Below, piece by piece: positions 1-9,360 of a stretch of 64,000 bases of DNA. The notes under the pieces were generated by a model, which was not told the DNA's origin, ran no database searches, and was given only the letters and a program-made list of their open reading frames with translations. Location of the stretch: contig CANRDY010000003.1 in NCBI GenBank assembly GCA_947629515.1, positions 40,855-104,854 on the forward strand, in the 5' to 3' direction. The translations under genes were made by a program, and so were the position numbers. The stretch's first letter is position 1, and each line of letters starts with the position of its first letter. The DNA is from an uncultured Clostridia bacterium. Lineage in GTDB: Bacteria > Bacillota > Clostridia > Christensenellales > Borkfalkiaceae.

Positions 1-387
1 AATTTGCGCGCCGCGTTCCAGCAAAAATTTTCTCAACTCGGGCGCGCCGTGCATGGGCTGAAAGACGAAAGTTTTGGGGATAAACGAATTTTTTAATATG
101 GAAATTATCTCTTCCCCGCCCATTCCCGCGATAAGAACTTCGTCGGTTTTTTGGGAAAGCCCCTCAAGCCCCGGAGCGCAGACCGCCGAGCACTTGCCCG
201 AGGTTATGTAGTCCTTTAACAGCCTTTCTGCCTTGGAAAGGCTTTTCGCGCTTATGTCGGAGACGCGCGCGCTTTTGCACTTGCCGCTTTTTAACATATA
301 CAGCGTGCAATAGCCGTGGTCGCAGCCTACGTCGGCGAACGTTTCGCAGGGCGAAAGAAAGGAGCAAAGTTTTTTGATTCTGTCCAT
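1..387 (-). CDS. trmK: tRNA (adenine22-N1)-methyltransferase TrmK, C-terminus outside window
   Basis: Class I SAM-dependent methyltransferase of the TrmK (YqfN) family, which methylates N1 of adenine 22 in tRNA. The visible 129 residues begin with the family N-terminus. They show the SAM-binding motif DVGCDHGYCTLY near residues 19-30 and AGMGGEEI near residue 87, followed by a GAPELRKFL-like segment. The reading frame is still open at the window edge, so the C-terminal part is missing. It follows rpoD on the same strand with 90 bp between them; rpoD-trmK is a common Bacillota arrangement, so co-transcription with dgt-dnaG-rpoD is likely. The start is the first ATG of the homologous region. 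Confidence 0.85.
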   Translation of the reverse strand, partial: MDRIKKLCSFLSPCETFADVGCDHGYCTLYMLKSGKCKSARVSDISAKSLSKAERLLKDYITSGKCSAVCAPGLEGLSQKTDEVLIAGMGGEEIISILKNSFIPKTFVFQPMHGAPELRKFLLERGAQI

Positions 388-477
388 TTATATACAGGGA
401 AAGTGTTTGGGATCGGAAAAATTTTCGGTTCGGAAATAATTTACGGTTCGGAAAAATCTTTGACGCGGGAAAAGTTT

Positions 478-1536
478 TTAAGTGTCGAGGAAGTCCTTTA
501 AGTGGCGGCTTCTCGACGGGTGGCGGAGCTTGCGGAGAGCCTTTGCCTCGATCTGACGTATTCTTTCGCGGGTGACGTTAAATTCCTTGCCCACTTCTTC
601 GAGCGTTCTCGGTCTGCCGTCGTCCACGCCGTAGCGAAGCCTTAACACCTTTTCCTCGCGGGGGGTGAGGCTGTTGAGCACGCCCAAAAGCGTTTCCTTT
701 AACATTGTAGTCGACACGCTGTCGGAGGGGGTGACGGTCGTTTCGTCCTCGATGAAGTCGCCGAGGTGGCTGTCCTCTTCCTCGCCTATGGGCGTTTCGA
801 GCGATACGGGGTCTTGCGCTATCTTCTGAATTTCACGCACGCGCTCTTCGCTTATGCCCATCTCCTTGGCGATCTCCGCGGCGGTGGGGTCTCTGCCGTA
901 TTTTTGCAAAAGTATGCGCGATACGCGGGTGAGTTTGTTTATGGTTTCGACCATGTGAACGGGTATTCTTATGGTACGCGCCTGATCGGCGATCGCCCTT
1001 GTGATGGCTTGTCTTATCCACCACGTGGCGTAGGTAGAGAATTTGAATCCCTTTTGATAGTCAAACTTTTCGACGGCTTTCATAAGCCCGAGGTTGCCTT
1101 CCTGAATGAGGTCGAGAAAGAGCATACCGCGCCCGACGTACCTCTTTGCGATAGACACGACAAGCCTTAAATTCGCCTCGGAGAGCCGCTTTTTAGCCGC
1201 TTCGTCGCCCTCCTGCATAAGGCGGGCAAGCTCCACTTCGTCCTCGGGCGTGAGCAGGGGCACTCTGCCTATGTCTTTTAAGTACATCTTTACGGGGTCG
1301 TCCAAGCCTATGTCGGAGAGAGCCTGTTCGTAAAGCTCTTTGTCGCGCTCGGCTTCGTCGATTATCTGAATACCCGCGTCGGCGATGGATTTGTAAACGT
1401 AGTCCATTTGCGTGGGGGTCGTTTCGTACTTCTCCATGATATCGCAAAGGGTGTTCGTGGTGATAGAACCCTTTTGTGAATACGAGTCGATTATCTGTTT
1501 GAGTACTTCGTTGAGTTTTTGATCGGATAAATTCAT
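478..1536 (-). CDS. rpoD: Primary RNA polymerase sigma factor RpoD (SigA)
   Basis: Housekeeping sigma-70 factor, 352 residues, the usual size of the short Gram-positive SigA that lacks most of region 1.1. Region 1.2 lies near residues 81-110. Region 2 (118-192) includes [20 protein letters not shown] and [16 protein letters not shown], used in -10 recognition and melting. Region 3 spans about 195-270. Region 4 (about 283-345) has the helix-turn-helix [20 protein letters not shown] that contacts the -35 element. It is read after dnaG with a 34-bp gap and an AAGG ribosome site, giving the classical dnaG-rpoD pair. It presumably recognises the TTGACA/TATAAT promoters seen in this window. Confidence 0.97.
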   Translation of the reverse strand: MNLSDQKLNEVLKQIIDSYSQKGSITTNTLCDIMEKYETTPTQMDYVYKSIADAGIQIIDEAERDKELYEQALSDIGLDDPVKMYLKDIGRVPLLTPEDEVELARLMQEGDEAAKKRLSEANLRLVVSIAKRYVGRGMLFLDLIQEGNLGLMKAVEKFDYQKGFKFSTYATWWIRQAITRAIADQARTIRIPVHMVETINKLTRVSRILLQKYGRDPTAAEIAKEMGISEERVREIQKIAQDPVSLETPIGEEEDSHLGDFIEDETTVTPSDSVSTTMLKETLLGVLNSLTPREEKVLRLRYGVDDGRPRTLEEVGKEFNVTRERIRQIEAKALRKLRHPSRSRHLKDFLDT

Positions 1537-1570
1537 ATTTTTTACCTTACTTTCTCCGCTTGATTTGCTG

Positions 1571-3343
1571 TTACTTTTTTTTGCTTGCGATAAGATTTTG
1601 CAGTTGAACGGTCAAAGCCTTTCGCTTTTCGCCGTCGGTCTGCGTTGCTATTAAGTTTTTGAGGGCTTCTATCTGCTTGTCCGTATGTATGGCGCGCAGT
1701 TTTTTAACGCAGTCGTTAAAGTACTTTTCGGCGACAAGCCCGTTGAGTTTTTCGCCGTCGCAATAGTCCAGAATCCTGCATAGCTCTTCGTACTCCGCGC
1801 TGTTTTCTTCGAAAAATTCGAACAGCTCCGAGGGCTGTACCCTCTCTTCCATGAGTTTTTTGGACTTTATGTAGTCGGCGATTATTTGATGCACTTCGTC
1901 GCAGAAAGGCACGTCCTCTATGTTGCACTCCTCTGAAATTTTCGCGCCGAAAAGGTAGGCGGATATTACGAACCGCGAAGCGCGTTTTTCCGCCGTGGCG
2001 GTATCTTTGCGCGCGGGAGGGGCGGCTTCGGGCTGTTTTTCTTCGATGTCGTCGGAATACAGATCGCGTTTCAACGCCTCTATGGTGAAGCCCGTTGCGA
2101 CGTGTACTTCCTTTAACAGGTCCTCTTGTTCCGCCGCGCTCTCCGCCGTGCGTATTACGGCGATAGCCTCGCGCTCGTAATTGCGCTTTTGTTCGGTATT
2201 TGAAAGGTCGAATTTCTTTCGGAGTACTTTTAATTTATAGTCTATGAGCGGCATTGCCGCTTCAAGGCATTTTTTGTAGCCGTCCGCTCCGCGCTGAACT
2301 ATAACGTCGTCGGGGTCAAGCCCTTCGGGAAGGGGCACGACCCTTATGTTAAGCCCCTCGCGTTTGAAGATGTCCAGCCCGCGGACGTTCGCCTTTTCAC
2401 CCGCGCCGTCGCCGTCGTAGCTGACGTATACCGTGTCGGCGTACCTCTTTATAAGGCGCGCCTGATCGGGGGTGAGCGAGGTTCCCATATTGGCGACGAC
2501 GTTTTTGAACCCCGCGCCGTACAGCGAAAGGGTGTCCATATACCCCTCTACTATTATCACCTCGCGCACGGTCTGTTCGCGTTTGAGCTTTTTTAAGAGG
2601 TTTATGTTATAGAGCGTTTTGCCCTTGCTGAACACCATGGTCTCTTTTGTGTTGCGGTATTTGCCGAAGTCGACCTTTTTCAACGCTCTGCCGCCGAACG
2701 CGACAACTTCGTCCATAGAATTTATTATGGGGAAGATGAGCCGTCCGCCCTGCGCGTCGGTGAGTTTGCCGTCGGCGGAATTGACGACGCCGCTGTCGAC
2801 CATATCTTTGGGATCGTAGCCCTTTTTTAACAGATATTGGGGAAGACTGTAAAAGTCGAGGCTTGCGCCCAGCCCGAACTTCCGCACCATATTAGCGGGA
2901 ATTTTGCGCTTTAATATATAGTCGACGTGCTCTTTGGCGTTGCCCGAATTGAGGTTGTTGAGGTAAAAATGGGCGGTATCGTTGAGAATTTTTAAGATAT
3001 TGTCGCGCTTGCGTTTGAGTTCGACAGTTCTGCGCTCGTCGAACCCCGTCTGCGGCACGGGCATTTTGGCGCGTTCGGCAAGTATTTTTACCGCGTCCAT
3101 AAAGCCTACGTTCTCTATCTCTCGTACGAACTTGAATATATCGCCCGATTCGCCGCATCCGAAACAGTGGTAGTACTGGTCTTGCTCGTTGATGGCAAAC
3201 GACGGGGTTTTTTCGTGATGAAAAGGACAGCACGCCCAATAGTTTGTCCCCTTTTTTTCAAGCGAGAAATAGCTCGCCGCCACTTCCGCAAGATTGAGTT
3301 TTGATTTAAGAGCCGCTAAGTACTCCTGCATTTCGGTTGCCAT
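1571..3343 (-). CDS. dnaG: DNA primase DnaG
   Basis: Synthesises RNA primers for DNA replication; 590 residues, a normal length. The N-terminal CHC2 zinc finger has ligands C39, H42, C60 and C63 ([11 protein letters not shown] and [11 protein letters not shown]). The TOPRIM catalytic core has the acidic motif EGYMD near residue 265 and [10 protein letters not shown] near 307. The weakly conserved C-terminal third should be the DnaB-interaction domain. It lies between dgt and rpoD, with 10 bp separating it from the dgt stop. No convincing Shine-Dalgarno precedes the chosen ATG; the in-frame ATG four codons later has none either, so translational coupling to dgt is likely. Confidence 0.96.
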   Translation of the reverse strand: MATEMQEYLAALKSKLNLAEVAASYFSLEKKGTNYWACCPFHHEKTPSFAINEQDQYYHCFGCGESGDIFKFVREIENVGFMDAVKILAERAKMPVPQTGFDERRTVELKRKRDNILKILNDTAHFYLNNLNSGNAKEHVDYILKRKIPANMVRKFGLGASLDFYSLPQYLLKKGYDPKDMVDSGVVNSADGKLTDAQGGRLIFPIINSMDEVVAFGGRALKKVDFGKYRNTKETMVFSKGKTLYNINLLKKLKREQTVREVIIVEGYMDTLSLYGAGFKNVVANMGTSLTPDQARLIKRYADTVYVSYDGDGAGEKANVRGLDIFKREGLNIRVVPLPEGLDPDDVIVQRGADGYKKCLEAAMPLIDYKLKVLRKKFDLSNTEQKRNYEREAIAVIRTAESAAEQEDLLKEVHVATGFTIEALKRDLYSDDIEEKQPEAAPPARKDTATAEKRASRFVISAYLFGAKISEECNIEDVPFCDEVHQIIADYIKSKKLMEERVQPSELFEFFEENSAEYEELCRILDYCDGEKLNGLVAEKYFNDCVKKLRAIHTDKQIEALKNLIATQTDGEKRKALTVQLQNLIASKKK

Positions 3344-3353
3344 ATGCTTATTA

Positions 3354-4382
3354 TCAGTTGCCCTCGTCTATAAACGTCCAGCCCTTGGGCACGAAAATTT
3401 TGTTGAAAGTGTAAACGGCGTATCTGTCGGTCATGGACGAAAGATAGTCCGAAACCGCCTGTTCTTCGGAACAGTTTTCCGCAAGGCGGACATAGAACGA
3501 CGGCATGGCGGAAATATTCATTGTGAAATAGGAGTACATCGCGCCCAACATTCTTTCTGCCTTTTCCTCTTCGCCGCGCGCCGAACCCGAAAAATACACC
3601 CTTTCGAACATAAACGCGCGGAGGGCTTCGCTTGCCTCTTCTATTCCCCTTTCCATTGCAACGCGGTTTTTGCCCGCGCTCTCTTTATAAACCGAATATA
3701 TCGCCGTGTTAATGCGCTCGCGCGAGGAAGAACCGAGAGCTTGGCGGATAGCCTTCGGAACGTCGTTTTCGGTGAGTATCCCCGCGCGAACGGCGTCGTC
3801 GAGGTCGTGGTTTATGTAGGCTATTCTGTCGGCTACCGAAACGCATCTTCCCTCGAGCGTAGACGGAACGCCGTCCTTTTTATGGTTCAAAATGCCGTCG
3901 CGCACTTCGAATGTGAGGTTAAGACCTTGTCCGTCCTTTTCGAGCACGTCGACTACGCGGAGCGACTGCTCGTTGTGGCGGAACCCCGACGGCGACAAGC
4001 TGTTTAATATGCGCTCGCCGCTGTGCCCGAAAGGCGTGTGACCGAGGTCGTGCCCCAAGGCGATCGCCTCAGCAAGATCCTCGTTGAGAGACAGCGCGCG
4101 GGCTATGCTGCGGGCTATCTGCGCAACGTCGAGCGTGTGCGTGAGGCGCGTGACGTAGTGGTCGCCCTCGGGCGAGAAGAAAACCTGCGTTTTGTTTTTG
4201 AGCCGTCTGAAAGACTTGCAATAGATTATCCTGTCGCGGTCGCGCTGAAAATCGGTGCGCATGGGGCACGGGCTTTCGGCGCGCTGTCTGCCCTTTGTGT
4301 CAGCCGACTTGCACGCGAAAGGCGAGAGAAAAGCGTTCTCTATCGCATATGTTCTTTCTTTCAGATCGTTGGTGTTTTCCAT
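3354..4382 (-). CDS. dgt: HD-domain dNTP triphosphohydrolase (dGTPase-like)
   Basis: HD-superfamily triphosphohydrolase related to dGTPase, which converts dNTPs to deoxynucleosides plus triphosphate. The metal-binding HD motif is visible as RLTHTLDVAQIARSI followed by ALGHDLGHTPFGHSGE; the N-terminus has CPMRTDFQRDRDRIIYCKSF, typical of the family. About 342 residues, matching the short clostridial type. The ATG at 4382 is preferred over an in-frame TTG two codons upstream; neither has a Shine-Dalgarno. A TAAAAT -10-like element at 4392-4397 would place the transcript start only a few bases before the ATG. First gene of the dgt-dnaG-rpoD-trmK run. Confidence 0.87.
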   Translation of the reverse strand: MENTNDLKERTYAIENAFLSPFACKSADTKGRQRAESPCPMRTDFQRDRDRIIYCKSFRRLKNKTQVFFSPEGDHYVTRLTHTLDVAQIARSIARALSLNEDLAEAIALGHDLGHTPFGHSGERILNSLSPSGFRHNEQSLRVVDVLEKDGQGLNLTFEVRDGILNHKKDGVPSTLEGRCVSVADRIAYINHDLDDAVRAGILTENDVPKAIRQALGSSSRERINTAIYSVYKESAGKNRVAMERGIEEASEALRAFMFERVYFSGSARGEEEKAERMLGAMYSYFTMNISAMPSFYVRLAENCSEEQAVSDYLSSMTDRYAVYTFNKIFVPKGWTFIDEGN

Positions 4383-4587
4383 TCTCAAATTATTTTACGA
4401 AAAAAAATCAAAAATTTCTTTTTTTATTTGTAACTTTTTTGCACGGGGGCTTTTTAACCGCCGCGTCGGGTTATTGAGCGGAGTTGCGGTAACGTTACTT
4501 ACGGCGCGGTTCATAAAAAGCACGTATTAACGCTATGGGGCGGGGCGGTTCGCAAAAAGCCGTATTTGCGCTACGGGGCGGGGCGAT

Positions 4588-5313
4588 TTACTTTGCGAAG
4601 CCGCCGCCCACCGAAAGCACTTCGCCCGTTACGTAGTCGGCTTCGGCGAGATATACGCACGCCTTTGCGACATCCTCGGGCGAGCCTATTCTGCCGAGGG
4701 GTATCTGGAAGATAAGCTCCTCGACTTCCTCTTCGCTGAGTCGGGCGTTCATATCGGTATCTATCACCCCCGGGGAAACGCAGTTGACACGCACGCCCGA
4801 GGGGGAAAGTTCTTTGGCAAGGGCTTTTGTAAAGGCTATGAGCGCGCCCTTCGAAGCCGAATAGGCAACTTCGCAACTCGCCCCCACTTCACCCCATATT
4901 GAACCGATATTTATAATACAGCCGCGGGATAAGCTGACCATTTTGTCTGTTACGCACCGCGAACAGAGGTACGCACCGCGCATATTGACGCCGAATATAT
5001 GCTCCCACTCGGCGAGCGAGGTATCCTGTATTACGTGCACTTTGGATATGCCCGCGTTGTTGACGAGCACGTCGATGTGGTCGTACAGCGAAAAAAATTC
5101 CTCGAACATATTGCGAACCTGTAATTCGTCGGAGACGTCGGCGCGCATGAGCACGGGATAATAGCCGAGCGTGTTGAACTCGCTCTGCGTTGAAATTGCG
5201 GCTTGTTCGTCGGAGTGGTAATTGAGCACCACCTCGTACCCCTGCTGTAAAAAGGCGAGGGCGATTGCCCTGCCTATCCCCTTTGTGCCGCCCGTTATAA
5301 GCGCAGTTTTCAT
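4588..5313 (-). CDS. SDR-family oxidoreductase, FabG-like
   Basis: Short-chain dehydrogenase/reductase, 241 residues. The NAD(P)-binding Rossmann motif TGGTKGIG is near residue 7, VLVNNAGIS near 85 and the catalytic YSASK near 152 with its upstream serine, so it should be active. Sequence alone resembles 3-oxoacyl-ACP reductase FabG, but no fatty-acid gene is nearby. Instead its start overlaps the aroK stop by 4 bp (ATGA) at the end of a shikimate operon. A role linked to aromatic metabolism is therefore possible but unproven. Substrate unknown. Confidence 0.85.
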   Translation of the reverse strand: MKTALITGGTKGIGRAIALAFLQQGYEVVLNYHSDEQAAISTQSEFNTLGYYPVLMRADVSDELQVRNMFEEFFSLYDHIDVLVNNAGISKVHVIQDTSLAEWEHIFGVNMRGAYLCSRCVTDKMVSLSRGCIINIGSIWGEVGASCEVAYSASKGALIAFTKALAKELSPSGVRVNCVSPGVIDTDMNARLSEEEVEELIFQIPLGRIGSPEDVAKACVYLAEADYVTGEVLSVGGGFAK

Positions 5314-5804
5314 AAAATCAACTCCGTAATTTTTTGCGCGACCCCGTCCGCCGAAAGCCCCGACGCGTCGACTACATAGTCCGCCGCACGCTCGTATACG
5401 CCCGCGCGCTCGGCGTATAATTTTTTCAACCTCTTTTCAAGACCGCCTTGAAGCAAGGGGCGCGTGCCGTCGCCTTTAAGACGGTCCACAAGCTCTGCAA
5501 CCTCTGTTTTGAGGTAAAAGATCTTACCGCTTGTTTTTAACAACTCCACGTTTTCGGGGCGTAAAAGACAGCCGCCGCCCGTGGCTATGACCGCGCCGTC
5601 GAGGGCGGCAACTCTTTTGACCGCCTCCGTTTCGAGGTTGCGGAAATAACTTTCGCCGTGTTCGGCAAAAATGGTTGAAATTTCGCCGTGCTCCTCTTCG
5701 ATGAGCGCGTCGGTGTCGACGGCTTCAAACCCGAGCTTTTTGGCGAGAATTTCGGATACCGTGGTTTTGCCGCACCCCGGCATACCCGAGAGCACGATGT
5801 TCAT
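5310..5804 (-). CDS. aroK: Shikimate kinase
   Basis: Phosphorylates shikimate to shikimate 3-phosphate with ATP. It is 164 residues, normal for a monofunctional AroK. The Walker A motif GMPGCGKT is at residues 7-14, the shikimate-binding region shows DTDALIEEEHG and FRNLETE, the GGG loop is at ATGGGCLLR, and the lid has the arginine in GTRPLL. It overlaps aroQ upstream and the SDR gene downstream by 4 bp each, so translation should be coupled. aroA (EPSP synthase) and the DAHP synthase gene are not in this window. Confidence 0.95.
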   Translation of the reverse strand: MNIVLSGMPGCGKTTVSEILAKKLGFEAVDTDALIEEEHGEISTIFAEHGESYFRNLETEAVKRVAALDGAVIATGGGCLLRPENVELLKTSGKIFYLKTEVAELVDRLKGDGTRPLLQGGLEKRLKKLYAERAGVYERAADYVVDASGLSADGVAQKITELIL

Positions 5805-6211
5805 AACTTAAAACTTTCGCCCGCAAGAATGTAGCTGTTTTTGCCGAAGCCGGCTATTACGCCCTTGCACACTTCCGAGATGACCGACTTGCTTCGGAAC
5901 TCCTCGCGGGAGTGAACGTTGGACATATGCACTTCTATAACGGGGATCTTTATCGAGGCGATCGCGTCGCGGATCGCAAGCGAATAGTGCGTGTAAGCCC
6001 CCGCGTTCAGAATTATCCCGTCGCAGTCTGCGCCGTGGAGCTTGTTGCAGATCTCCCCCTCGATATTGCTCTGGTAGAACTCACACTCGTCGTCTTTGAA
6101 ATGCGCGGCTATTTCGGCGTTTATCTCGTCGAGCGACTGCGTGCCGTAAACGCCCTTTTCCCTTATACCCGTCATATCGAGATTTACGCCGTTTATGAAT
6201 AACAGTTTCAT
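5801..6211 (-). CDS. aroQ: 3-dehydroquinate dehydratase, type II
   Basis: Dehydrates 3-dehydroquinate to 3-dehydroshikimate; type II enzymes are small dodecameric proteins. It is 136 residues. Family motifs are present: NGVNLDMTGIREKGVYG, containing the catalytic tyrosine of the flexible lid; NAGAYTHYSLAIRDAI; and EVHMSNVHSREEFRSKS, with the catalytic histidine. The more usual NGPNLN reads NGVNLD here, a mild divergence. It overlaps aroK by 4 bp. The 131 bp separating it from aroE contain low-complexity TTTTGCTTTG-like repeats and no gene. Confidence 0.93.
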   Translation of the reverse strand: MKLLFINGVNLDMTGIREKGVYGTQSLDEINAEIAAHFKDDECEFYQSNIEGEICNKLHGADCDGIILNAGAYTHYSLAIRDAIASIKIPVIEVHMSNVHSREEFRSKSVISEVCKGVIAGFGKNSYILAGESFKL

Positions 6212-6342
6212 TTTTGCACCTCTTTTTATCGTGTTTTGCTTTGGATTTTGCTTTGCGCGTTGCGTGTTGATTTTTGCGGTTTTGCTTTGAACGTTGGGAT
6301 TTTATTTGCGCGTTGGTGTTTTATTTTACTGTTTGCGCTTTT

Positions 6343-7152
6343 TTACCCGCCGAACTTTTTGCGGAAGGCGGAAAACAGCTCTTTTGCCTCTTCTGCCGAG
6401 GGTTGGCTTCCGAAGTATATACAGTCGGAATAATACGCCTGATAAAACAACATTCCCCTGCCGTTTATTATCTGTTTGTTAAGCCCCTCGGCAATGGATA
6501 AGAATTCGGACTTCTTCGGTTCATAAATCAAATCTACCGCCGCGTCGCAGTCCTTTAATATATCTTTTCCCACGGGGGAAATTCCCTCAGTGTTGTGCAT
6601 ACCAACGCCCGTTGCGTTGACTATTATGTTGAACTTTCCGTCCGCGAGCGAAGTTAAGGGCTGAATACTGCCGAACTCTTCGGCAAGGCGTTGGGCGTTT
6701 TGGGCGTTCTTATCGTAAACGCTGACCCTTGCGCCGCCGTCCGCAAGTTTTTTGGCGACGCTTCTGCCCGCTCCGCCCGCGCCGAGAAGAAGCGCGCTTT
6801 TGCCGCTCACCTCAACGCCGTTGTTTGCAAGCATCATTTGAAAGCCCATGCCGTCGGTGTTGTAACCCTCTCGCACGGCGGAAAGCACGGTGTTGACCGC
6901 GCCGAACACAGCCGCGTCGCCCTTGACCTTTACAAGATAAGGAATTATCGAAAGTTTATAAGGAATGGTGACGTTAAAGCCGTCGAAGCGGGAGAACAGC
7001 CCCTCCGCCTCTTTGGGAAAGTTTTCTTCGGGGATAGAAATTTTTTCATATGTGATTTCAATACCCTTTCGCTCTGCGATAAATTCGTGTATCTGCGGGC
7101 TGACCGATTTTGAAACGTCTTTGCCTATGACCGCCAATCTGAGTTTTTTCAT
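6343..7152 (-). CDS. aroE: Shikimate dehydrogenase (NADP)
   Basis: Reduces 3-dehydroshikimate to shikimate. It is 269 residues. The substrate pocket has the SKSVSP serines near residues 14-19, NVTIPYK carries the catalytic lysine, and NTDGMGF carries the catalytic aspartate. The nucleotide-binding loop is GAGGAGRSVA. The C-terminal helix contains the conserved Gln (FYQAYY). It starts 10 bp after the aroB stop and is part of the leftward aro operon. Confidence 0.95.
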   Translation of the reverse strand: MKKLRLAVIGKDVSKSVSPQIHEFIAERKGIEITYEKISIPEENFPKEAEGLFSRFDGFNVTIPYKLSIIPYLVKVKGDAAVFGAVNTVLSAVREGYNTDGMGFQMMLANNGVEVSGKSALLLGAGGAGRSVAKKLADGGARVSVYDKNAQNAQRLAEEFGSIQPLTSLADGKFNIIVNATGVGMHNTEGISPVGKDILKDCDAAVDLIYEPKKSEFLSIAEGLNKQIINGRGMLFYQAYYSDCIYFGSQPSAEEAKELFSAFRKKFGG

Positions 7153-7162
7153 ACTGCCTCCG

Positions 7163-8230
7163 TTATTTTGCGCGGCTTTTGAGCCGTGCGGCGCACTCTT
7201 CGAGGAGAGCCGGATAGCTCTCTTCGTCGAGGGATATTTCGGCGCATCTGCCCCTTTCGGCGGGAACGACCAACGAAATTTGACTGCCGCTGTTCTTTTT
7301 GTCGAATTTGGCTAACCGCGCGGCGGAGCGGACGTCGGCAAATGCGGGAACTTTGCCTATGACCGCGTTGATGAGTTTGCGTATGCTTTCGGCGTAATCG
7401 TGCCCGCACACGTTGAGTTTTTCGGCTATATACAGCTCGTAATACGTGCCGATGAGCACATACTCGCCGTGCGACTTTTTGCGGTAAAACAGTTCGAACG
7501 CGTGCCCCGTGGTGTGCCCTAAATTGAGGGTCTTGCGCCGTCCGTTCAGATCGTGTTCGTCCGCGGAGACGACTTCCGCCTTGTGCCTTACGCACATATA
7601 TGTTATTTTATCGAGAAATTCGGGAGTTTTGAGATTTTGGGAGTTGGCTATAAGCTCCGAATAGATTTCGCCGTCGAGCGCGCCGTACTTTACGATCTCG
7701 CCCAAGCCGCAACGTACCTCGCGGTCGGGAAGGGTTTTTAAGAACACGGGGTCGCAGATGACCTCTTCGGGCTGATAAAAACTGCCGACGAGGTTCTTCA
7801 CTCCCTCGAAGTCGACCGCCGTCTTTCCGCCAACCGAGCTGTCGACCTGCGCAAGCAAAGTTGTGGGGATCTGCACAAGGCGCACCCCGCGCATATAGAG
7901 CGAGGCGGCAAGCCCCGCTATGTCCCCCACTACGCCGCCGCCGAAAGCTATTACCGTGTCGCCCCTCTTTATTTCCGCCTGTACCATGGCGCGGAGAATT
8001 GCCGTGAGATTGCGCATAGTCTTTGACGTTTCGCCCGCGGGAAGTATGTGGACGGGCGTTTCGTCGCCGAACGTCTGCCATATGAGGTAGCGATAATACG
8101 CGAACACGTTTGAGTCGGTAACGACGAACAGACGGCGTGCGGCAAGCGCGGGGGCGTAACGCGCGAACGCGCCGTCGCCGCAGTGTATTACGCTTTCGAC
8201 AGTCGGGGTGCGCAAAATTACGTCGTTCAT
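7163..8230 (-). CDS. aroB: 3-dehydroquinate synthase
   Basis: Converts DAHP to 3-dehydroquinate using NAD and a divalent metal; 355 residues, the usual length. The NAD-binding region shows AFGGGVVGDIAGLAA, followed by RGVRLVQIPTTLLAQVDSSV and GKTAVDFEGVKNLVGSFYQP. Metal ligands lie in GLGEIVKYG, NLGHTTGHAFE and KSHGEYV. The frame is open well upstream of the gene, but homology begins at the ATG at 8230, whose codon overlaps the aroC stop by 4 bp; that start is chosen. Confidence 0.95.
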   Translation of the reverse strand: MNDVILRTPTVESVIHCGDGAFARYAPALAARRLFVVTDSNVFAYYRYLIWQTFGDETPVHILPAGETSKTMRNLTAILRAMVQAEIKRGDTVIAFGGGVVGDIAGLAASLYMRGVRLVQIPTTLLAQVDSSVGGKTAVDFEGVKNLVGSFYQPEEVICDPVFLKTLPDREVRCGLGEIVKYGALDGEIYSELIANSQNLKTPEFLDKITYMCVRHKAEVVSADEHDLNGRRKTLNLGHTTGHAFELFYRKKSHGEYVLIGTYYELYIAEKLNVCGHDYAESIRKLINAVIGKVPAFADVRSAARLAKFDKKNSGSQISLVVPAERGRCAEISLDEESYPALLEECAARLKSRAK

Positions 8231-9360
8231 TGCCTTAACTCCCCGTATCTTTTTATAACTTCGTCCATGCTGTCGCCGCCCAATCTCTCGGCGACCGCCT
8301 GCGCTATGACTTCCGCGACCGCGCTCTCCGTTACTATCTCCGCGGCGCAAATGGCGCAAACGTCGCTCCTTTCGCCCGCGGAGCGGGACGGTTCGCCCGT
8401 TGAAATATCTACCGTGGCAAGCCCTTTCATAAGGGTCGGAATGGGCTTCATTACCGCACGGATAACTATGTCCTCGCCGTTGGACATTCCGCCCTCTATG
8501 CCGCCCGCGTTGTTGGTCTTGCGGGTATATCCGCCGCCCTCTGCGGGGAAAATTTCGTCGTGGACAAGGCTTCCTTTGAGGTTTGCCGCGGCAAAGCCCA
8601 AACCTATTTCGACGCCCTTTATCGCCTGCACGCTCATGACCGCGGCGCAAAGGCGCGCGTCGAGTTTTTGCGAATAGGTCATACAGCTGCCGAACCCGCT
8701 TTTAAGACCGTGCACGCGCACTTCTATAACTCCCCCCGCCGTGTCGCCCTCCCGGCGGAGCTTGTCGATAAGAGCAATTGCCTCTTGCTCCTTTTGGGAA
8801 TCAAGCATGAAAAGCGGGTGCGACTTTGCCCCGTCAAGCTCCGAAAAGGCGTGGAAAGTTTCGTCCGAAATTCCGCAAACGCACCTGACATAGCCCGAAA
8901 TTTCAATTCCGAGGGCTGAAAGATACTGCGAAAATACCGCCCCCGCGGCGGTGCGGACAGCCGTCTCGCGTGCGCTTGCGCGTTCGAGTATGTTGCGGGC
9001 GTCGGTTTGGTTGAACTTGACGACCCCCGTCAGGTCGGCGTGCCCCGGGCGGACTGCCGTAACTTTTTTTGCAGAGGTATCGCAACCCTCGGGCGACATA
9101 TACTTTTCCCAATTGGCGTAATCGGCGTTGACGACGGCAAGCGCGAGAGGGCTTCCGAGCGTTCTTTTGTTGCGCACGCCCGAAAGAATTTCGACTTTGT
9201 CGCTTTCTATCTTCTGTCTGCCCCCTCTGCCGTAGCCCCTCTGGCGGAGCGCAAGACGGGCGTTTATTGCCCCGATATCTATATCGAGGTCAGAGGGCAA
9301 GCCCTCGATTATTGCGACAAGACATTTGCCGTGAGATTCTCCTGCTGTCGTAAGTTTCAT
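8227..9360 (-). CDS. aroC: Chorismate synthase
   Basis: Forms chorismate from EPSP with reduced FMN. It is 377 residues from the chosen ATG. The N-terminus TTAGESHGKCLVAIIEGLP is the family signature, followed by RRGYGRGGRQKIESDKVEI-like residues that bind FMN and EPSP, and the C-terminal RSAGERSDVCAICAAEIV segment. The ATG at 9360 overlaps the stop of the upstream MBL-like gene by 4 bp; an in-frame start eight codons upstream is inside that gene and lacks family similarity. Confidence 0.96.
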   Translation of the reverse strand: MKLTTAGESHGKCLVAIIEGLPSDLDIDIGAINARLALRQRGYGRGGRQKIESDKVEILSGVRNKRTLGSPLALAVVNADYANWEKYMSPEGCDTSAKKVTAVRPGHADLTGVVKFNQTDARNILERASARETAVRTAAGAVFSQYLSALGIEISGYVRCVCGISDETFHAFSELDGAKSHPLFMLDSQKEQEAIALIDKLRREGDTAGGVIEVRVHGLKSGFGSCMTYSQKLDARLCAAVMSVQAIKGVEIGLGFAAANLKGSLVHDEIFPAEGGGYTRKTNNAGGIEGGMSNGEDIVIRAVMKPIPTLMKGLATVDISTGEPSRSAGERSDVCAICAAEIVTESAVAEVIAQAVAERLGGDSMDEVIKRYGELRQ